A stretch of DNA of 64,000 nucleotides from Pseudopyrenochaeta lycopersici. Lineage: Eukaryota > Ascomycota > Dothideomycetes > Pleosporales > Pseudopyrenochaetaceae. The position numbers and the translations under genes were made by a program. Below the pieces are notes generated by a model. The model had not been told where the DNA came from. It saw only the letters and a list, made by a program, of their open reading frames with translations, and did no database searches. The DNA lies in assembly GCA_003313425.1 (NCBI GenBank), contig NHZP01000061.1, positions 186,001 through 250,000 on the forward strand. Direction: 5' to 3'. This document shows positions 33,149-44,129 of this stretch, one piece after another. How positions within the stretch are numbered: the stretch's first letter is position 1; each line of letters opens with the position of its first letter.

Positions 33149-33742
33149 CTACACACCTGATGTATGTACAGCAGACTCGTCTTGCCTAACGACCAAAGGA
33201 TCGCGAACGAGCCCCACAAGACCACGCCACCGCTCGATGCGCCTCTGCCACATTGCAACTGAGGCTAACGCTTCACGATGCCACTGTACGTTCGATCCAC
33301 GAGTGCCTGGCCGGCCACAAAGTCCTGCAATTATCCCCGAAGACTCCGCAACACGGAAGGGACTCTCATGCAGCCAAACCACTGTCCGCACTGACACAGG
33401 GCCAAAGTCCACCAAGGCATACACACAGCGTAACCACCTCCGGTCATGCAGTTCCACACGCAGACTCGCATAAAACTCAGCCTCCGCAGGTAAAACATTG
33501 GACAACTCCTGTTCCACATTGTTGACGCCCCACGGGCCTGTCCAAGGCGCATAGTGGACGAGAAAGAACCTATCACGGGGCATAAAGACACCCTCAATGC
33601 CCCATAACTCGAACCTGGACCGAAAACGACGCGGTTCATGCACACTCTGTAAACCCGATCCGGGTGGCATGGAAACAGGTTGACCTGATGTGCCTCCAAC
33701 ACGACGGCTCCTACAAGAACGCTGCCTACGCGAGCGGGACAT
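33149..33742 (-). CDS. Arg-rich basic protein of unknown function (unit 21)
   Basis: This is a 197-codon frame with ATG at 33742. The first 18 residues hold seven Arg in RS-like order (SRSRRQRSCRSRR), which suggests a nuclear or nucleic-acid-binding tail. The body has FFLVHYAP and VYALVDFG stretches, Trp-rich. The spacing loosely recalls the first part of a small Rep nuclease, but the His-x-His motif and a Tyr motif are absent, so I do not call it Rep. Its 5' region differs from all other units: TATA-like TATAAAC at 33771 and no CCAAT. Confidence 0.45.
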   Translation of the reverse strand: MSRSRRQRSCRSRRVGGTSGQPVSMPPGSGLQSVHEPRRFRSRFELWGIEGVFMPRDRFFLVHYAPWTGPWGVNNVEQELSNVLPAEAEFYASLRVELHDRRWLRCVYALVDFGPVSVRTVVWLHESPFRVAESSGIIAGLCGRPGTRGSNVQWHREALASVAMWQRRIERWRGLVGLVRDPLVVRQDESAVHTSGV

Positions 33743-34267
33743 AGGGACGAGCTACCCGCAAGCCTCCACTATAAACCTGATATGCGATCTTCGCAACCCC
33801 ACTGACCGTGGTGGAGTTGGTAAGGATAGAACCAACGATCCCGCAGCCTGCTCTTTTTCATTGGAAAAGACGTCGAATCCCCTGAAGCACTTCCGTGCCA
33901 AACAGTCCTGCGTGGTGCCCAGCCCCGCAGACAAGATAAAAGATCAACTACGTTAAGAATGCCTTCGCAGGCAACGAAAACCAGCCGGTACCTCACCTCC
34001 GTTCACAGTAACCCCGCATCCACGTGACGAGAGCACGGCAGCGCCCTTGCCTGCAATGACTCAACCATGCTCCACAAGGACCGTATCCACGTCATGCATT
34101 GCATAAATAGTGCATTGCCTCTAAACTAATTCTAGTTTAACACTTCGTTGTTCCCTCCAGTCACAGGCAAAGCTTACAGTAAAGTTACATGGGTCAGGCA
34201 GCACAAGGCTGCCGACCACATTGACAACTTTCTAGTGAAAGGAATCATATATAGCACTCGAAAGTTG
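33743..34267 (-). promoter_or_regulatory. Unit 21 atypical upstream region and core
   Basis: From 33743 to about 34095 the sequence is unlike any other leader: no CCAAT, no CTAGTCCCTAG element and no junction hairpins. Only the proximal stem-loops (AAACTAATTCTAGTTT, then GGCAGC/GCTGCC) and the short-class core at 34220-34267 are standard. TATA-like TATAAAC is at 33771. Confidence 0.6.
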
Positions 34268-34624
34268 TCGGAGGGGGCCCGTGCCCAAAAACGACCCATG
34301 TCTGCGCTCCCCGAGCCACAGCCAACCTGACTCGGCGTGCCCCTCCAGCCACAGTTCCTGTGGACTTAGCCAATTTTTTACGAATTTCCATCTGAAGGGC
34401 TCCCACCCTTACTGACCAAGCTGCGCACCACAACTTCTTCGTTTCCAGAAGAGCCCTGCCATTACCATCTTAGCAACTATATGTGAAAAAAATAAATACA
34501 CTTACAATAATGTACTAAATGAACCTGATACATAATGTATAATATATCCTCATAGTATACACACTATTACTTTCGTATACGCCATATACATAGAGACAAG
34601 AAGAGGAACCTACAGGTAACCACC

Positions 34625-35424
34625 TTACCAAGAACGAGTGCAACTCAACCAGTTCCTGCCAGACGGTAGTACTGCTCCCACAGCGTCACTGATTCCAGCG
34701 AACCAAGGCGACTCTCTACATGGCCGTACCCCGGAAAATTCATCTACTCGAACAAACCTTGATGAAACACCATGTGCATACACACAAGGCTCACATATCC
34801 AGTTGAGAGTACATGCGCAGTCCACCCGCGTATTATACCATCCATCCTGTAAGGAATACAACAACATAGACGCCGTAAAGGCCTCTACCATCTGCCCCGG
34901 CGGCAGTATTAGAAGGGGTAGGATCCGCTGCAAGAGAACATCCAGTGTCTCTACCGAAAGCTGCGCAAATGAAACAAGGCTCCACAGTTCACCATCCCGA
35001 CGGACCGCCTCCACCTTGAGGACCAGGAGCGACTGCCGAGTCCCACCATCGGCAATGAACTGACCGTACTCTCTCAGACAAAACGTGTGTTCCTCCTTTA
35101 CACATTGGATAGGAAGGCGTCCGCTCTCTTTGGTGAACCACCAAGCTTGTCTTCCCGACGCATTTATGGTGAGCGTGAGAGACACATGATGCTCTACCAG
35201 CACTGTGATGAGGTTAGTTGGGAAGGGCCCAACTTCTTCCGTGTCTACGTAAACAGAAAGAGACACCTACAGGACACGTGATCCCTCACTACGTTAAACT
35301 CTGCTTCTGTCCCTACGGACAATGCGGAAGGGCTTCCTTCCTGCAACCCATCTATTCGTAATGGAAGGACACTTGTCATGTCTGCCTCCGCATAGCCAGT
35401 GCCCTGCCCGGTTTGCGACTCCAT
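34625..35424 (-). CDS. Cys/His-rich family protein, spliced (unit 22)
   Basis: Exon 1 is 35271-35424 (ATG 35424, MESQTGQGTGYAEAD...) and exon 2 is 34625-35202. The intron is 68 nt with donor GTAGGT, a GTTGGG/CCCAAC hairpin, branch CTAAC and acceptor CAG. Exon 2 has CVKEEHTFC and CACTLNWICEPC; the latter segment, with its flanks, is almost the same as in unit 1, while the N-terminal half of exon 2 differs. That suggests a further recombination point inside exon 2. Confidence 0.75.
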
Positions 35425-35861
35425 CGCAGGGTGATACAAAAAGAAAAGAATCCCTTCGAGGCCATGCCACATGTCCATGAACACAGATCCTCTGTTGTTA
35501 TATACCGTGATATCCATCCTGTCTTTGCCAAGACCACCTAGTCCCTAGTAAGTAACCAAAAGCTCACTCCCTGTGTCTATGTTCATAGACCAATCAAATC
35601 ATAGATTTAGATGGTGTGGGGGCAAGGGTGCCTCCCACGTGCCCACAACAGTCAGATGACCCGCACCGTCCGTGCTTTTGTAGGCTTACAAGGGTCTTTG
35701 CCTCTAGCCTCTAAAGAGACTAACACTTCGCTACTCCCTCCAGTCGTGGGCAAACCTTAAGGTAAAGTGTCAGGGGTCAAGGAGCGCAAGGCTCCTGACC
35801 ACTTGACAACTTTCTAGTGAAAGGAATCATATAAGGGCGAAACGCCACACTAGAAAGTTGA
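35425..35861 (-). promoter_or_regulatory. Unit 22 leader and core
   Basis: TATA 35498-35504, CCAAT 35590-35594, GTCAGATGAC 35651-35660 in an ACAA/TTGT stem, long-class core 35802-35861 whose loop reads ATAAGGG, the only copy without TATATA. Confidence 0.75.
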
Positions 35862-35999
35862 CGTGGCTGAAAAATTTTTCAGCACCCCGGTAAAACGTGA
35901 CCTCCAGCCACAACAAAATCGGACATAGCCAATTTCTGAGAGATGGTTTTCCATCTTCAGGGCTCCCACCCTTACTGACTGACCTCCGCCATACAAATT

Positions 36000-36372
36000 C
36001 TTCGTTGCTTTTCCTAACGCAACACGTTACTACACATATATATAGAGAAAATATTTTATAGTTAAAAAAAAAAAAAAAAAATAATCCTAGTCTATTCTAC
36101 ATAAACAATATACATAGTAAGAGTATTTTTACAGAATACTACTACTAAACAATAGTTCTAGGTATCCGATACCTACATAACTACATTAAAACACAGTCCC
36201 TATGATAGAAGTATAGGCCCATTGCCTACCTACATAAGTCATGAACACATTCAAGTACTCTACTACAATACTCCATAAACCTAGTCCCCAAATATGCACC
36301 TACCATACATAAGAAAAAGTGTACACACTAACAATAGATAAAGACACACTTACGTGACTACAAAACATGTCT
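36000..36372. other. AT-rich spacer, unit 23
   Basis: No gene is seen. A16-17 runs near 36066-36082; otherwise simple AT-rich sequence. Confidence 0.6.
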
Positions 36373-36496
36373 TCATAAGCCCTTATCGAGATAGGCCATC
36401 ACGATACTCGCAACACGCTCCACACCTTGCGCACAGGGACAAACCACTCCATACGTTATCAGCCCTATGTCTACTCCGCACATCCATACGGAACAA

Positions 36497-36959
36497 TCAA
36501 CTACGTAACGTAAACGGTACACTCGTTTGCTTTGTAACCAACGTAGCCCGTGGAGCTCTACCAAGCGCTACCTCTAGTGACACCAAGAGAGACATGGCAG
36601 CGGTGACGCGGCTGTCACCATCTTCTCTCGCAATAATCTCCCATTGATCCTCCCCGTCTCGCGTGTACACATGTACTAAACACGCTTCCCAGCAACTTTG
36701 CTTATCGTCGGTAATCCAAGTGACCTCCCACTCGCCCGACATGGGCATATACAACAGTGAAGCGACGCCTACACGCCGCAACATTAGTAACCACCCTGCA
36801 AACAGTTCCACACACTCCGCAATACACGGAGAGATTACACATACTGATCGCCTGATCGGCAATAGTGCGAGCCTCACGCACATCAGACAACATCATGTTG
36901 ATAACAACAGAGCACGATAAAAGCTCCGCTACCCAAAGCAACGCCGTGGCATGCTCCAT
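36497..36959 (-). CDS. Short divergent family member with 34-nt intron (unit 23)
   Basis: Exon 1 is 36878-36959 (ATG 36959, overlapping the TATAAATG; further in-frame ATGs at 36896 and 36893) and exon 2 is 36497-36843. Donor GTGAGG at 36877 and acceptor CAG at 36846-36844 give a 34-nt phase-1 intron with a GCC/GGC hairpin. Exon 2 has MSGEWEVTWITDDKQSC and a SLLVSLEVAL helix in the family order but stops before the second Cys cluster. A separate frame at 36373-36564 holds CSVWMC and may be the displaced C-terminus. Confidence 0.5.
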
Positions 36960-37437
36960 TTATAGGCAGTCCTGCCAACAGCACTCCATGCTCAAGCGAC
37001 GCCCGCACCTAAGCTTAGCGTACGGTAGGAACGGCCACTCCAAGAGGCCTACCAAAGGGACTGCGGCAGTACCCAACTGATACCCTCCGGGACAACTACC
37101 GCAGAGCATCCACTACAGTCTCTATACCAAGACTATTATTCCATAATGCGCCCACTCCGTTGTGTCCATAACTATGAACATCTGGTCCGTGTGAGGGCAG
37201 GGGTGCTCCTCACGTGCAACCTGAGGTCAGATGACCCGCGACGTCCGTGCTTCGGCTTGCTTAGCTAGTGCTTATGCCGTAGTCTTTAAAAAGCCTAACG
37301 CGTCCGCTTCTCGTTCCACTCGTTGGCAAAGCTTACAGGTAAAGTGTCCAGGGTAACCAGCGCAAGGCTGGTGACCACTTGACAACTTTCTAGTGAAAGG
37401 AATCATATATAGGCGGTTCGCCACACTAGAAAGTTGA
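36960..37437 (-). promoter_or_regulatory. Unit 23 leader lacking CCAAT, and core
   Basis: TATAAA (minus) overlaps the ATG at 36959-36964. The CCAAT segment is absent and replaced by CTATGAACAT near 37166. GTCAGATGAC 37226-37235, long-class core 37379-37437 (GGCGGTTCGCC). Confidence 0.65.
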
Positions 37438-37726
37438 GGATGGGCCCGTGCCCTCCCCGCACCGCCACGCGAAATTGGACATAGCCAATTTTTGAGAGAT
37501 GGTGTTCCATCCTGAGGGCTCCCACCCTTACTGACTGACCTCCGCCATACAAATTCTTCGTTGTTTTTTTTTGGGATTCTATACCAAACCTATACAATGT
37601 AATTAGTATAACAATTTGTACTTAAACAATAAACTGTATAAACCAAAATCCTTACTTACTGTAATCAAACATACTACATACTGGGACGCCGTCAATGTAC
37701 TAAGCACATATAACTACCTAGACAAC

Positions 37727-38674
37727 CTAGGTACACATGCAGCGACAAGGCCAGGGAGACAGCGTACAACACGCGACATTCGCAGCCTCCGTTACGCCAG
37801 TCCACCAGTGCTCTTGGCCGAGAGGAAAAACACCCTCAAAACAATCTTGCCACACGAAGCGTCGCTCTCCCATACAACGCCCTTCGCACCGCTTACAGGC
37901 TCCACCGTAAAAACTGCAACTGCAGCCATCACTACGTGAGAACAGTCCCTGTCCTAGAGCAGAGAAGAGTTGAACACACTCAGCCGCCAACTCATCCCTT
38001 GCGCCACTACACAGCCGTTGTAGATGTTCAAGCACCCGCTCCTCGACAACCACGAACGCATCCCGCGATAATAAAGCAAATGCAACTGCGCAATACGCAC
38101 CAGTTACACACATCCTAAGTACAATATAGGCCTGTGGAAATACTCGCGCAAACTCCGTAGGCAAACAAACAGTACACTGTCCGTCTATTCCAGACGAAGA
38201 CCTACGTCCACTCTCTCGTACAAGAGACCACTTCACCGTACCATCACCATGAACGGAACACGTGACAGACACATCGCACCGTGCGAAAACTGTGACCTAT
38301 TAGCGACGCTTGTTTAACAACAACGCCTGTGTCTACGCCATGCACTTACCAGCGCAATTCTGTCGCACAAAAGAGACCTCCGCGGCCTTCTCAGGCCAAT
38401 CGTTAACAAACTCACCAGGCAGTAGCATGGAGAGTTTACTACGAAGAAGCCATTGCACCCACTCCGCATCATGTTCCACACAGACAGTCCAAAGCTCCGC
38501 AAGACCCTGGAGAACAGGGCGCATACGCCGGATACTGCGACGTCCGCCCGGCAAGGACTCAATATCCATAGGAACAGCAGCCGCTGCCTCTTGAAACTGT
38601 GCGAAGATGAGTTGATTCTCCAAAAAACAACTCCTATCTACATGAGCGGCATCCGCCCTCCTCTCTTTATCCAT
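37727..38674 (-). CDS. Divergent Cys-rich family protein, spliced (unit 24)
   Basis: Exon 2 is 37727-38289. The 60-nt intron has a strong GTAAGT donor (38349), a TTGTT/AACAA hairpin, branch CGCTAATAG and acceptor CAG. Exon 1 is long and open beyond the usual start. Candidate ATGs are 38674 and 38569 (MDIESLPG); the TATA position is filled by a weak GATAAAG inside this frame, which favours 38569. Exon 1 has no SPFPGT motif but a Trp-rich helix (LQGLAELWTVC...WVQWLL). Exon 2 keeps WSLVRESGR, QCTVC and CSCSFYGGACKRC. Confidence 0.6.
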
Positions 38675-38995
38675 CCAGGTCATGGCACCGCCAAGAGAAA
38701 CTACTACATAGTAGGCAGAGGCGTGCCCATTCCATGACTCTATGTTCATAGACCAATCAAATCACAGATTTAACAGGTGTGGCAACCCAGAGACCAGATG
38801 ATCTCGCGCTACGTCCGTGCTTCGGCTTGCTTACTAAGTGCAGAGGCCCTAAACTAATTCTAGTTTAACACTCCGTTGTTCCCTCCACTCACAGGCTCTG
38901 CTTACAGGTAAAGTTGCAAGGGCTGGCAGCGCAAGGCTGCCGACCACTTGCTCAACTTTCTAGTGAAAGGAATCATATATAGCACTCGAAAGTTG
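38675..38995 (-). promoter_or_regulatory. Unit 24 leader and core
   Basis: Weak GATAAAG at the TATA position (38666-38672), CCAAT 38753-38757, GACCAGATGATC 38792-38803, short-class core 38947-38995 with CTTGCTCAAC. Confidence 0.65.
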
Positions 38996-39189
38996 AGAGA
39001 ATGGGCCCGTGCCCATCACAACCCGTCTGTGCGCAGAACGCGCCACAGCCCCCATCTGACTCAGCCTGTCTTCCAGCCACACACAATTGGACTTCGCCAT
39101 TTTTTTGAGAAGAATGGATGTTCGATATTCCATCCTAAGGGTGGGAGCCCTTACTAACCAAGCTCTGCCATACAAATTCTTTATTCTTC

Positions 39190-39506
39190 GCAATAACCCT
39201 ACCTTTACTACAGTAGTACTTATTTCCAGGAAAATTAAACGTACAACTATAATTATGTATAGATATGTACATCCTATAAAGCAACCTAGTAACATGGTTA
39301 AAGCATACTTAATACTAACTACATACCTAGCAGAAGGAATGTTATTACTTACCTTACTCTCGATAGAACGTTACATACGTACCTTAAACAAATGTACGTG
39401 TTCCTACAATAGATACTAACACATAGCATAAAACACATACCATGCCTCACCCAGATCGTAACGCAGTCCGCGACCACCATAGCAAATAACAAGATCTACA
39501 AAAGAT
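39190..39506. other. AT-rich spacer, unit 25
   Basis: Open plus-strand codons exist here but their composition is that of random AT-rich sequence, and they run out of the repeated post-core segment. I see no real gene. Confidence 0.6.
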
Positions 39507-40105
39507 CTAATGTGTAGTACTATAATCATTCTCTACCTCTTCGAGATCGTGCACACGAGAATTACGCCCTTGCGGACTAACAGCGTTTCTTTGCCTTGCC
39601 AATACAGCATCTAGGGATAACTCTCCGAGTGGTAAACGCCGACTTCCGTCCTGCACGAGAGAATCCAACTGGTCTCTCCAAGAAACCGTATACTGCGCAT
39701 ACAGACTACTGCTGCCTACCAACTCTGCAACTCGATCCCTAAAGCCGTTAACACGAGCATGCAACCATCTTCTCTCATGATCCTCCAGATATGCACCACA
39801 TATCGATAAATGCGACAACAAGAGACGAATCCGTCCTCTGAAAAAAACTGTTGTATAAGCACACGCTCCACTGGCAGGACACTACGTGATACATACCGCC
39901 ACACACCTAGTCGTGTTGTGTCGAGCACAGACGTGGACGAGTTGCTACCACTAACTGGATATACAGCCTGTATAGTTTGCAGCAAGAAACACTCCGTTGT
40001 TGTTAATCTTCGATGTGCTTCGCCAAACCGTCGCCACGCTCTCGCCCCCGAACTTGCCCGGGGTAAACGTAGGCATTCCACGCTGGTGCTGTGCCGTCCA
40101 GCCAT
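39507..40105 (-). CDS. Divergent two-exon family member (unit 25)
   Basis: ATG 40105 opens a 129-codon frame (MAGRHSTSVEC...). A second frame, 39507-39724, follows after a CAG acceptor at 39727-39725 and begins with Leu-Val in the family's exon-2 start context, continuing SSSLYAQYTVSW. A phase-1 donor GTTGCA at 39765 would give a 41-nt intron with branch GTTAAC, but this donor is poor; a frameshift is the alternative. Exon 2 is short and lacks the Cys clusters. TATA CTATATA is at 40216 with the usual leader. Function unknown. Confidence 0.45.
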
Positions 40106-40566
40106 CCGCCCCTCTGCGTACTACAAATGCTGTTTTCAAAGTAAAACAACCTTCAACAACTGTCTCCGAAACACGCACTCCCTGCGTCTCAGTACTCTGT
40201 GAGCGGGCTCCCCTCCTATATAGATCTCTGTCTTGCGCAACGCCAAGAGCACCTAGTCCCTAGGGAGCAGCGGAGTGCCCATTCCATGAATCTATGTCCA
40301 TAGACCAATCAGAACTTCAGTCTGACCGTGTTGTGGGGGCAGGGGTGCCTCCCACGGGTAACCCTGCAGTCATCTGACTCACACGGTCCGTGCTGCGTGT
40401 TACTTAAGCGTGCAGCGCCTCTAAACTAATTCTAGTTTAACACTCCGTTGTTCCCTCCACTCACAGGCTCTGCTTACAGGTAAAGTGTCGAGGGTCTCCA
40501 GCGCAAGGCTGGTGACCACTTGACAACTTTCTAGTGAAAGGAATCATATATACACTCGAAAGTTGA
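40106..40566 (-). promoter_or_regulatory. Unit 25 leader and core
   Basis: TATA 40216-40222, CCAAT 40305-40309, TCAGAACTTCAGTCTGA 40309-40325 (near-exact flip of unit 18's hairpin), GTCATCTGAC 40369-40378, short-class core 40519-40566. Confidence 0.75.
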
Positions 40567-40838
40567 CAGAATGGGCCCGTGCCCCAACTCGACCCGTCTG
40601 TGCGCAGAACGCGCCACAGCTAACGTGACTCTGCATGGCCCTCCAGCCACAGGGAAAATGGACTTACGCATTTTTTTTTGAAGATTCGATGTTCCATTTT
40701 AAGGGTTCACACCCTTACTAACCAAGCTCTGTAATACAATTTTTTCAATTGTTTAGGGTTCTGTATAAGTTCTATATAATACGATCAATACAAATAACTA
40801 TATGCTACGTTTATTTCAAATTCAACAAAAACAATAAC

Positions 40839-41794
40839 TTAAGAGAGTCGCTTACTATTTCGTACTACTTCATCAAAAACAGCCGCCCCTTTGGCATAAC
40901 CTGGCACAGTGGTATAACCATCCCACCAATCGCTCCCGTCCACAATGCCATTAACATCGTCAACGGTCAAAACCTTTATGTCCACAGACAGAGCAGCAAA
41001 GGCACATGCTCCGCACACAGAACCAGCTACTGTGCAGACACACCCTACTGCCCCCATAAAGCCTCCGATCTCCACATGACGGAACACCTCTTGCACAGCT
41101 GTCACCGCAACTACCGTGCGCTTACGACGCAACACAGTGCGATTAGGATTCTTTACAATTCTCCCATAGAGAACACCGGCTAGGACCGGCCCGATCCCCC
41201 GTGCTACAGCCAGTAGCGAGCTCTTACATAGCGGCAACACTGCAACCGCACCAGCCGCAGTAACCACTACATGGGCACGCATTACGCGTGAGGAAGATCC
41301 TTCATAACTTATCGATGTGTCTCCACCACAAGAGCGCTGGTCTTTCATAAGCAGCCACTTCATTGTGCCACCGTCAGTGACAACACAGCTCACTGAAACA
41401 CAGTGATGCAGAAGCACTACGTGATGTTCAGCATAGCATAGATGTACCATGTTCTACACTCACATTCCATGTGTGCTACAACAAATGCAAATGGGACCTC
41501 CATCCCATTACCACACCAGCGCTGACAACTGTCACGTATTTGCTCCAGCCACGCTCTTGCTCGGGCATCCACCCATAAGCGCAAATATCTCTTGCTCCAC
41601 AACACCGCGACATCTCTCCAAGTCGCATTACTCAAACGTTCCACATCCCATTTCATAGGAGCCCCGTTGGGCGAGGGTCCCAAAAGGGTACCCATAAAGG
41701 CCTTCGATGGTGCACTAGGAGCACATCCGTGAAAAGTGTGCCACACAATATCCACCAGAATATTATGCGTATCCCAAGGGAATGTAAAACACAC
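40839..41794 (-). CDS. Divergent family member, start unclear (unit 26)
   Basis: Exon 2 is 40839-41416 and the intron is 41417-41463 (47 nt, donor GTGAGT, acceptor TAG, phase 1). Exon 1 is open to 41794, where it begins with GTG; the first ATG is at 41695 (MGTLLGPSP). The open region holds LSNATWRDVAVLWSKRYLRLW, faintly F-box-like. Exon 2 keeps MKWLLMKDQ and CVCTVAGSVCGAC but not the first Cys/His cluster or the VWPFG block. TATA at 41822 is normal, so loss of the standard start codon is likely. Confidence 0.5.
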
Positions 41795-42161
41795 TCCGTG
41801 CCAACAGCAGAGACGCTGTTGTTATATATGTCCCCGTCTTGCGCGCCGCCAAGAAATACCAGTCCCTAGTGGGCAGTATACTGCCTAGTCCCCGTGTCTA
41901 TGTTCATAGACCAATCAGACTAACGTCCTGAAAAAGAGTGGGCAAACCAAGGTCAAACGACCCGCACCGTCCGTGCTCTGGCTTACTTACAGGGGGCAGC
42001 GCCTCTAGTCTTATTCAAGACTAACCCTTCGGTACTCGCTCCACTCACAGGCTCTGCTTAATTGTAAAGTGTCTAGGATCAGAAGCGCAAGGCTCCTGAC
42101 CACTTGACAACTTTCTAGTGAAAGGAATCATATATAGGCAGAACGCCACACTAGAAAGTTG
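41795..42161 (-). promoter_or_regulatory. Unit 26 leader and core
   Basis: TATA 41822-41829, CCAAT 41911-41915, GTCAAACGAC 41952-41961, long-class core 42103-42161. Confidence 0.75.
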
Positions 42162-42526
42162 AGTCGGGGCCCGTGCCCAACACGAGCCACATCTCCATGT
42201 GACCTGGGATCGCCTCCAGCCACAACAAAATTGGACTTACGCATTTTTTTATTTTTTTTTGATGTTCCATCACAGGCCTCACGCCCTTACCAATACAGCT
42301 CCACACAACAAATCCTTCGTTTTTCGGATGGCCCTACCATTACAAAATCAGTAACTACACCTGATACTAATAACAATTAATCTATCAACGTACTTCACCA
42401 CAACGTACTAAATACAGCTACTACACAAAAATGTATTTCTCATCATAACAAGAGTACATAATAACTACTACCTTAGTACACACCATACATAGGAATAAAG
42501 ACCAGAAGAACTTACTGGTACCCATC

Positions 42527-43309
42527 TTACCAACAACTTCTGCAACTCAGCCATTGCACACGCAACGGATGTATTTCTCCTACCGCATCGCTAATCCCAG
42601 TAAACCAATCCGACTTTAACGACCGCTTTATACCGGTAAAACAATTCGCCCAAACAAACCTGGACAAGGACTCATCACATACCAATGCGCAGGGCTCACA
42701 CCTCCTGTGCAGCGTGCATGCGCAGTCTACACGCGTACTATAATACCCAAAGCGCAGTTGATGGAACAATGCCTCCACAACTTCGACATCCGGCCTCTGC
42801 CCCGACGGCGTTGTGACAAGAGGTAAAATGCGCTCCACGACCACATCCAGTGCCTCTACCGAAAGCTCCGCAAACACAACCTGGCTCCGCACTTGATCCC
42901 TAACCAACGTATCCACCTTGAGGACCAGGACCGACTGTACTCTACCGCCTCGTTCACAGAACTCCTTGAAGTCATCGAGACACACTGCGTGTTTAGGAGA
43001 AACGCATTCGCGAGGAAGCCACCCGCTCTCTTTTGTTAGCCATACGTCTAAGGCACCATCCGGCTTTAGATGGCAGGTGAAAGAAATCAGTCGCTCCACC
43101 AGCCCTGTAACTCCGTAAGTTTGGGGAAACCCAACCAGAGGAGAGAGAAAACAGTACTTACTAGGAATGTGCCTCCGCACCTGTTCAATGTTTACAGCTG
43201 TCCCAGGGAAGGGGGAGCCCCTCTGACCCGGCCGAAGCTGGTCGACTGACAGTGATTTACTGTCACCTGTACCCTCCGCATTACTGCACTGTCCCAGGAG
43301 CGACCCCAT
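42527..43309 (-). CDS. Cys/His-rich family protein, spliced or read-through (unit 27)
   Basis: Exon 1 is 43162-43309 (ATG 43309 in GCGATGGGGTCGC) with SPFPGT...IEQVRRHIP. Exon 2 is 42527-43104. The intron (57 nt) has donor GTAAGT, a TTGGG/CCCAA hairpin and acceptor CAG, and lacks in-frame stops, so a 260-aa unspliced product is possible. Cys clusters are CVSPKHAVC and CACTLHRRCEPC. The VWPFG block is replaced by IKRSLKSDWFTGISDAVG. Confidence 0.78.
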   Translation of the reverse strand: MGSLLGQCSNAEGTGDSKSLSVDQLRPGQRGSPFPGTAVNIEQVRRHIPSKYCFLSPLVGFPQTYGVTGLVERLISFTCHLKPDGALDVWLTKESGWLPRECVSPKHAVCLDDFKEFCERGGRVQSVLVLKVDTLVRDQVRSQVVFAELSVEALDVVVERILPLVTTPSGQRPDVEVVEALFHQLRFGYYSTRVDCACTLHRRCEPCALVCDESLSRFVWANCFTGIKRSLKSDWFTGISDAVGEIHPLRVQWLSCRSCW

Positions 43310-43720
43310 CGCGTTATAAAAGAAGGGAATAAAAGAGAATGTTCAGTCCCTGCAAACATTCACACTCCATGAACGGGGACATCCTCCCCTCTTATATACA
43401 TCTCTGTCTTGCGCAATGCCAAAACACGCTAGTCCCTAGTCGGCAAAGGGCTGCTCACTCCATGACTCTATGTCCATACACCAATCAGAAGCCTGATTGA
43501 AAGAAAATGCGGCAACCCAGCGTCATCTGACCCGCGACGTCCGTGCTCTGGCTTACTTAAGAGTGCAGTGCCCCTAGCCTACAAGTAGTCTAACACTTCG
43601 TTGTTCCCTCCAGTCACAGGCTCTGCTTACAGGTAAAGTGTCCAGGGTAACCAGCGCAAGGCTGGTGACCACTTGACAACTTTCTAGTGAAAGGAATCAT
43701 ATATAGCACTCGAAAGTTGA
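43310..43720 (-). promoter_or_regulatory. Unit 27 leader and core
   Basis: TATA 43392-43398, CCAAT 43481-43485, GTCATCTGAC 43522-43531, short-class core 43672-43720. Confidence 0.75.
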
Positions 43721-44129
43721 TTTCTGGTCTGTGCGCGCAGAATCCGCGCCACACCACCCCCTGTCCGCTCATCGCGCCACGCTGTCCCAACGTGACTGTC
43801 AGCCACACGCCCTGTGGACTTAGCAAATTTTTTTTGGAAATTCCATCTGAAGGGCTCACACCCTTAACAACTGAGCTCCGCACCCAACATTCTTTGCTCT
43901 TCTTCCCGAATCTACAAACCTTACATCGTACCATTAGTAACTATTCTATAGTTTTTGGGTTATCCTTATTTTAATGAATTTGGAATACTGTAAATAAACA
44001 AAAAGTACTTACTATTACCAAATGTACTTTTTTTGGGTTACTACATCTTAACCTGTCTCTTACTAGATACGACTCTGATAGACCACGTCTTCTTATAACC
44101 ATCTAGCTGTCCTATAGACATGACTGCTA

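Noticed and set aside
33149..33742. HUH replication initiator
   Set aside because: FFL-x-HYAP and a later VYALVDFG stretch recall Rep motifs, but the metal-binding His-x-His and catalytic Tyr motifs are not present.
33800..33900. tRNA-like sequence with GGTTCTATCC in unit 21 upstream region
   Set aside because: It resembles a B-box with a weak T-arm on the minus strand, but no acceptor stem, anticodon arm or D-arm can be folded.
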